A stretch of 64,000 nt of DNA. It comes from Palsa-504 sp963753195 (lineage in GTDB: Bacteria > Actinomycetota > Actinomycetes > Streptosporangiales > Streptosporangiaceae). The translations under genes and the position numbers were made by a program. Location: the NCBI GenBank assembly GCA_963753195.1, contig CAVWBH010000001.1, positions 1,054,001-1,118,000 on the forward strand. Direction: 5' to 3'. The notes beneath the pieces were generated by a model. That model worked only from the letters and a program-made list of their open reading frames with translations. It ran no database searches and was not told the DNA's origin. Of this stretch, positions 62,901 through 64,000 are shown in pieces. Numbering within the stretch: the first letter of the stretch is position 1; each line of letters starts with the position of its first letter.

Positions 62901-64000
62901 CTAACGGGCCGTGGTTCTCGCGCCGGCTTGCTGCTGGGCGGCGGCGATGATGGCGTCCGCGCTGGCGGAGATGTCGTCGGCCGTCGTGGCCCAGCCCGAG
63001 ACGCTGATCCGCATGGCGGGCCGGTGCTGCCAGGTGGTCGGGCCGCACCAGCACGTCCCGTCCTGCTGAACGGCCCGCACCAGGGCCAGCGTCCGGTCAT
63101 CGGTGGACGCCCGCACCAGCACCTGGTTGAGCACGACGTCGTTCAGCACCTCGAGGCCCGCGTCCTGCAGGCGGGCGGCCATGGCCCGGGCGTGGTCGCA
63201 GCTGGCCGCGATCAGATCGCGCACGCCCTGCCGGCCGAGCGTGCGCAGCACCGCCCACACCTCGACCTGGCGGGCGCGCTGCGAGGCCTGCGGCGTGTGA
63301 TGCATGGCCTCGAACCCGGCACCGGACGGCAGGTAGCCGGCCTCGGCGGCGAAACTCTGGCGCAGATCCTCCGGCCGCCGGACCAGGGCGATGCCGCAGT
63401 CGTAGGGAACGTTGAGCCATTTGTGCCCGTCGGTGGCCCACGAGTCGGCGTCGGCCAGGCCGGCCGTGAGGTGCGAACGCGAGGGATCAGCGAGCGCCCA
63501 GAGCCCGAACGCACCGTCGACGTGCACCCACGCCCCGCGCGGCCTGGCCCATTCGATGACGGCGGGAAACGGATCGAACGCGCCGGTGTTCACCTCGCCC
63601 GCCTGCACGCAGACCACGGCCGGACCGGTCACGTCGCGGGGAAGGCGGTCGGCGCGCAGCCGGCCCTGGTCATCGGCCGGGACCCGGCGGACGCGCTCCC
63701 GGCCGAGCCCGATCATCCCGAGCGCCTTGATCACGGTGGAATGGGCTTTCTCCCCGACCACGACGGTCAGCTCGGGCGCCCCGAACAGGCCGTCGGCCTG
63801 CACGTCCCAGCCGGCCCGGGCCAGTTGCCGGTCGCGGGCCGCGGTGAGCGCGGTGGCATTGGCCATCGCCGCGCCCGTGACGAACACCGCGGCGCTGCCC
63901 GCCGGGAGCCCGAGAAGCTCGCCGAGCCACCCGGTCACCACCTCGTGCAGGCGAGCCGCGACCGGCGACATGGCCGGCAGCGCCGCGTTCTGATCCCAGG
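62901..64000 (-). CDS. PLP-dependent decarboxylase (group II type), 5' end outside window
   Basis: The frame runs to base 64,000 and beyond; the last visible part upstream (WDQNAALPAMSPVAARLHEV) matches the family, so the start lies outside. Landmarks: GAAMANATALTAARDRQLAR, VVVGEKAHSTVIKALGMIGL (His stacking on PLP), GRLRADRLP, VCVQAGEVNTGAFDPF, VHVDGAFGLWALADPSRSHL (Asp and Ala contacts to the ring), DSWATDGHKWLNVPYDCGIA (Lys forming the Schiff base). It resembles glutamate/aromatic-amino-acid decarboxylases. The product cannot be fixed. Stop TAG at 62901-62903. Confidence 0.88.
   Translation of the reverse strand, partial: WDQNAALPAMSPVAARLHEVVTGWLGELLGLPAGSAAVFVTGAAMANATALTAARDRQLARAGWDVQADGLFGAPELTVVVGEKAHSTVIKALGMIGLGRERVRRVPADDQGRLRADRLPRDVTGPAVVCVQAGEVNTGAFDPFPAVIEWARPRGAWVHVDGAFGLWALADPSRSHLTAGLADADSWATDGHKWLNVPYDCGIALVRRPEDLRQSFAAEAGYLPSGAGFEAMHHTPQASQRARQVEVWAVLRTLGRQGVRDLIAASCDHARAMAARLQDAGLEVLNDVVLNQVLVRASTDDRTLALVRAVQQDGTCWCGPTTWQHRPAMRISVSGWATTADDISASADAIIAAAQQQAGARTTAR

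Overview
The window is high-GC, densely coded DNA from an actinomycete. Evidence: strong third-position G/C bias, GTG and TTG starts, a mycothiol-type maleylpyruvate-isomerase-fold protein, DUF1707, F420-type DUF385 and WS/DGAT genes, leaderless-looking promoters, and an actinomycete VanR/VanS pair. A streptosporangial-type soil actinomycete is my inference; no rRNA gene is present to confirm it. It reads as accessory chromosome: catabolic and detoxification genes, many one-gene regulator/effector pairs, and an unusual density of broken genes.

Layout. 1-2,000: TetR remnant of the window edge and a flavin monooxygenase. 2,200-3,100: intact IS5-type transposase. 3,100-6,630: DUF1707 protein, a decapitated methyltransferase, an intact methyltransferase and a deleted HxlR regulator. 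6,580-14,550: hydrolase/MarR, DinB-like, TetR, VOC, ThDP enzyme, crotonase and metallo-hydrolase. 14,550-19,200: a complete glycopeptide-resistance locus, vanH-vanA-vanX facing vanR-vanS, with a shared 33-bp motif in front of vanH and vanR. 19,200-32,550: SDR, membrane protein, frameshifted malic enzyme, FAD oxidoreductase plus benzoylformate-decarboxylase-like enzyme, CocE hydrolase, DUF385 + WS/DGAT, CPBP protease, SRPBCC. 32,600-35,000: small-ORF and toxin-antitoxin debris. 35,000-43,840: MFS/TetR exporter pair and a fatty-acid/CoA-type catabolic stretch (SDR, quinone oxidoreductase, CoA-transferase, acyl-CoA dehydrogenase). 43,840-47,200: IS256 and IS630 remnants, aldo-keto reductase, and a collapsed integrative element between a tRNA-Val and a copy of its 3' end. 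47,300-64,000: lectin-type surface protein, acyl-CoA dehydrogenase, crotonase, DUF3224, citrate synthase, arginine deiminase, PHP protein, hydrolase, shrunken GH13, a double LacI regulator, AhpD, GluRS, VOC/ArsR, a homocysteine-methyltransferase fragment and a PLP enzyme cut by the window end.

How they work together. VanH makes D-lactate, VanA joins it to D-Ala, VanX destroys D-Ala-D-Ala, and VanRS switches this on; the key residues (VanA His244, VanX His116/Asp123/Glu181/His184, VanR Asp51) are all in place. Several other units are regulator plus target with a visible operator: MarR/hydrolase, MFS/TetR, VOC/ArsR and an antitoxin. The most unusual single gene is an in-frame fusion of two complete LacI repressors next to a GH13 protein that has lost its catalytic core. 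I saw no CRISPR array and no antibiotic gene cluster.
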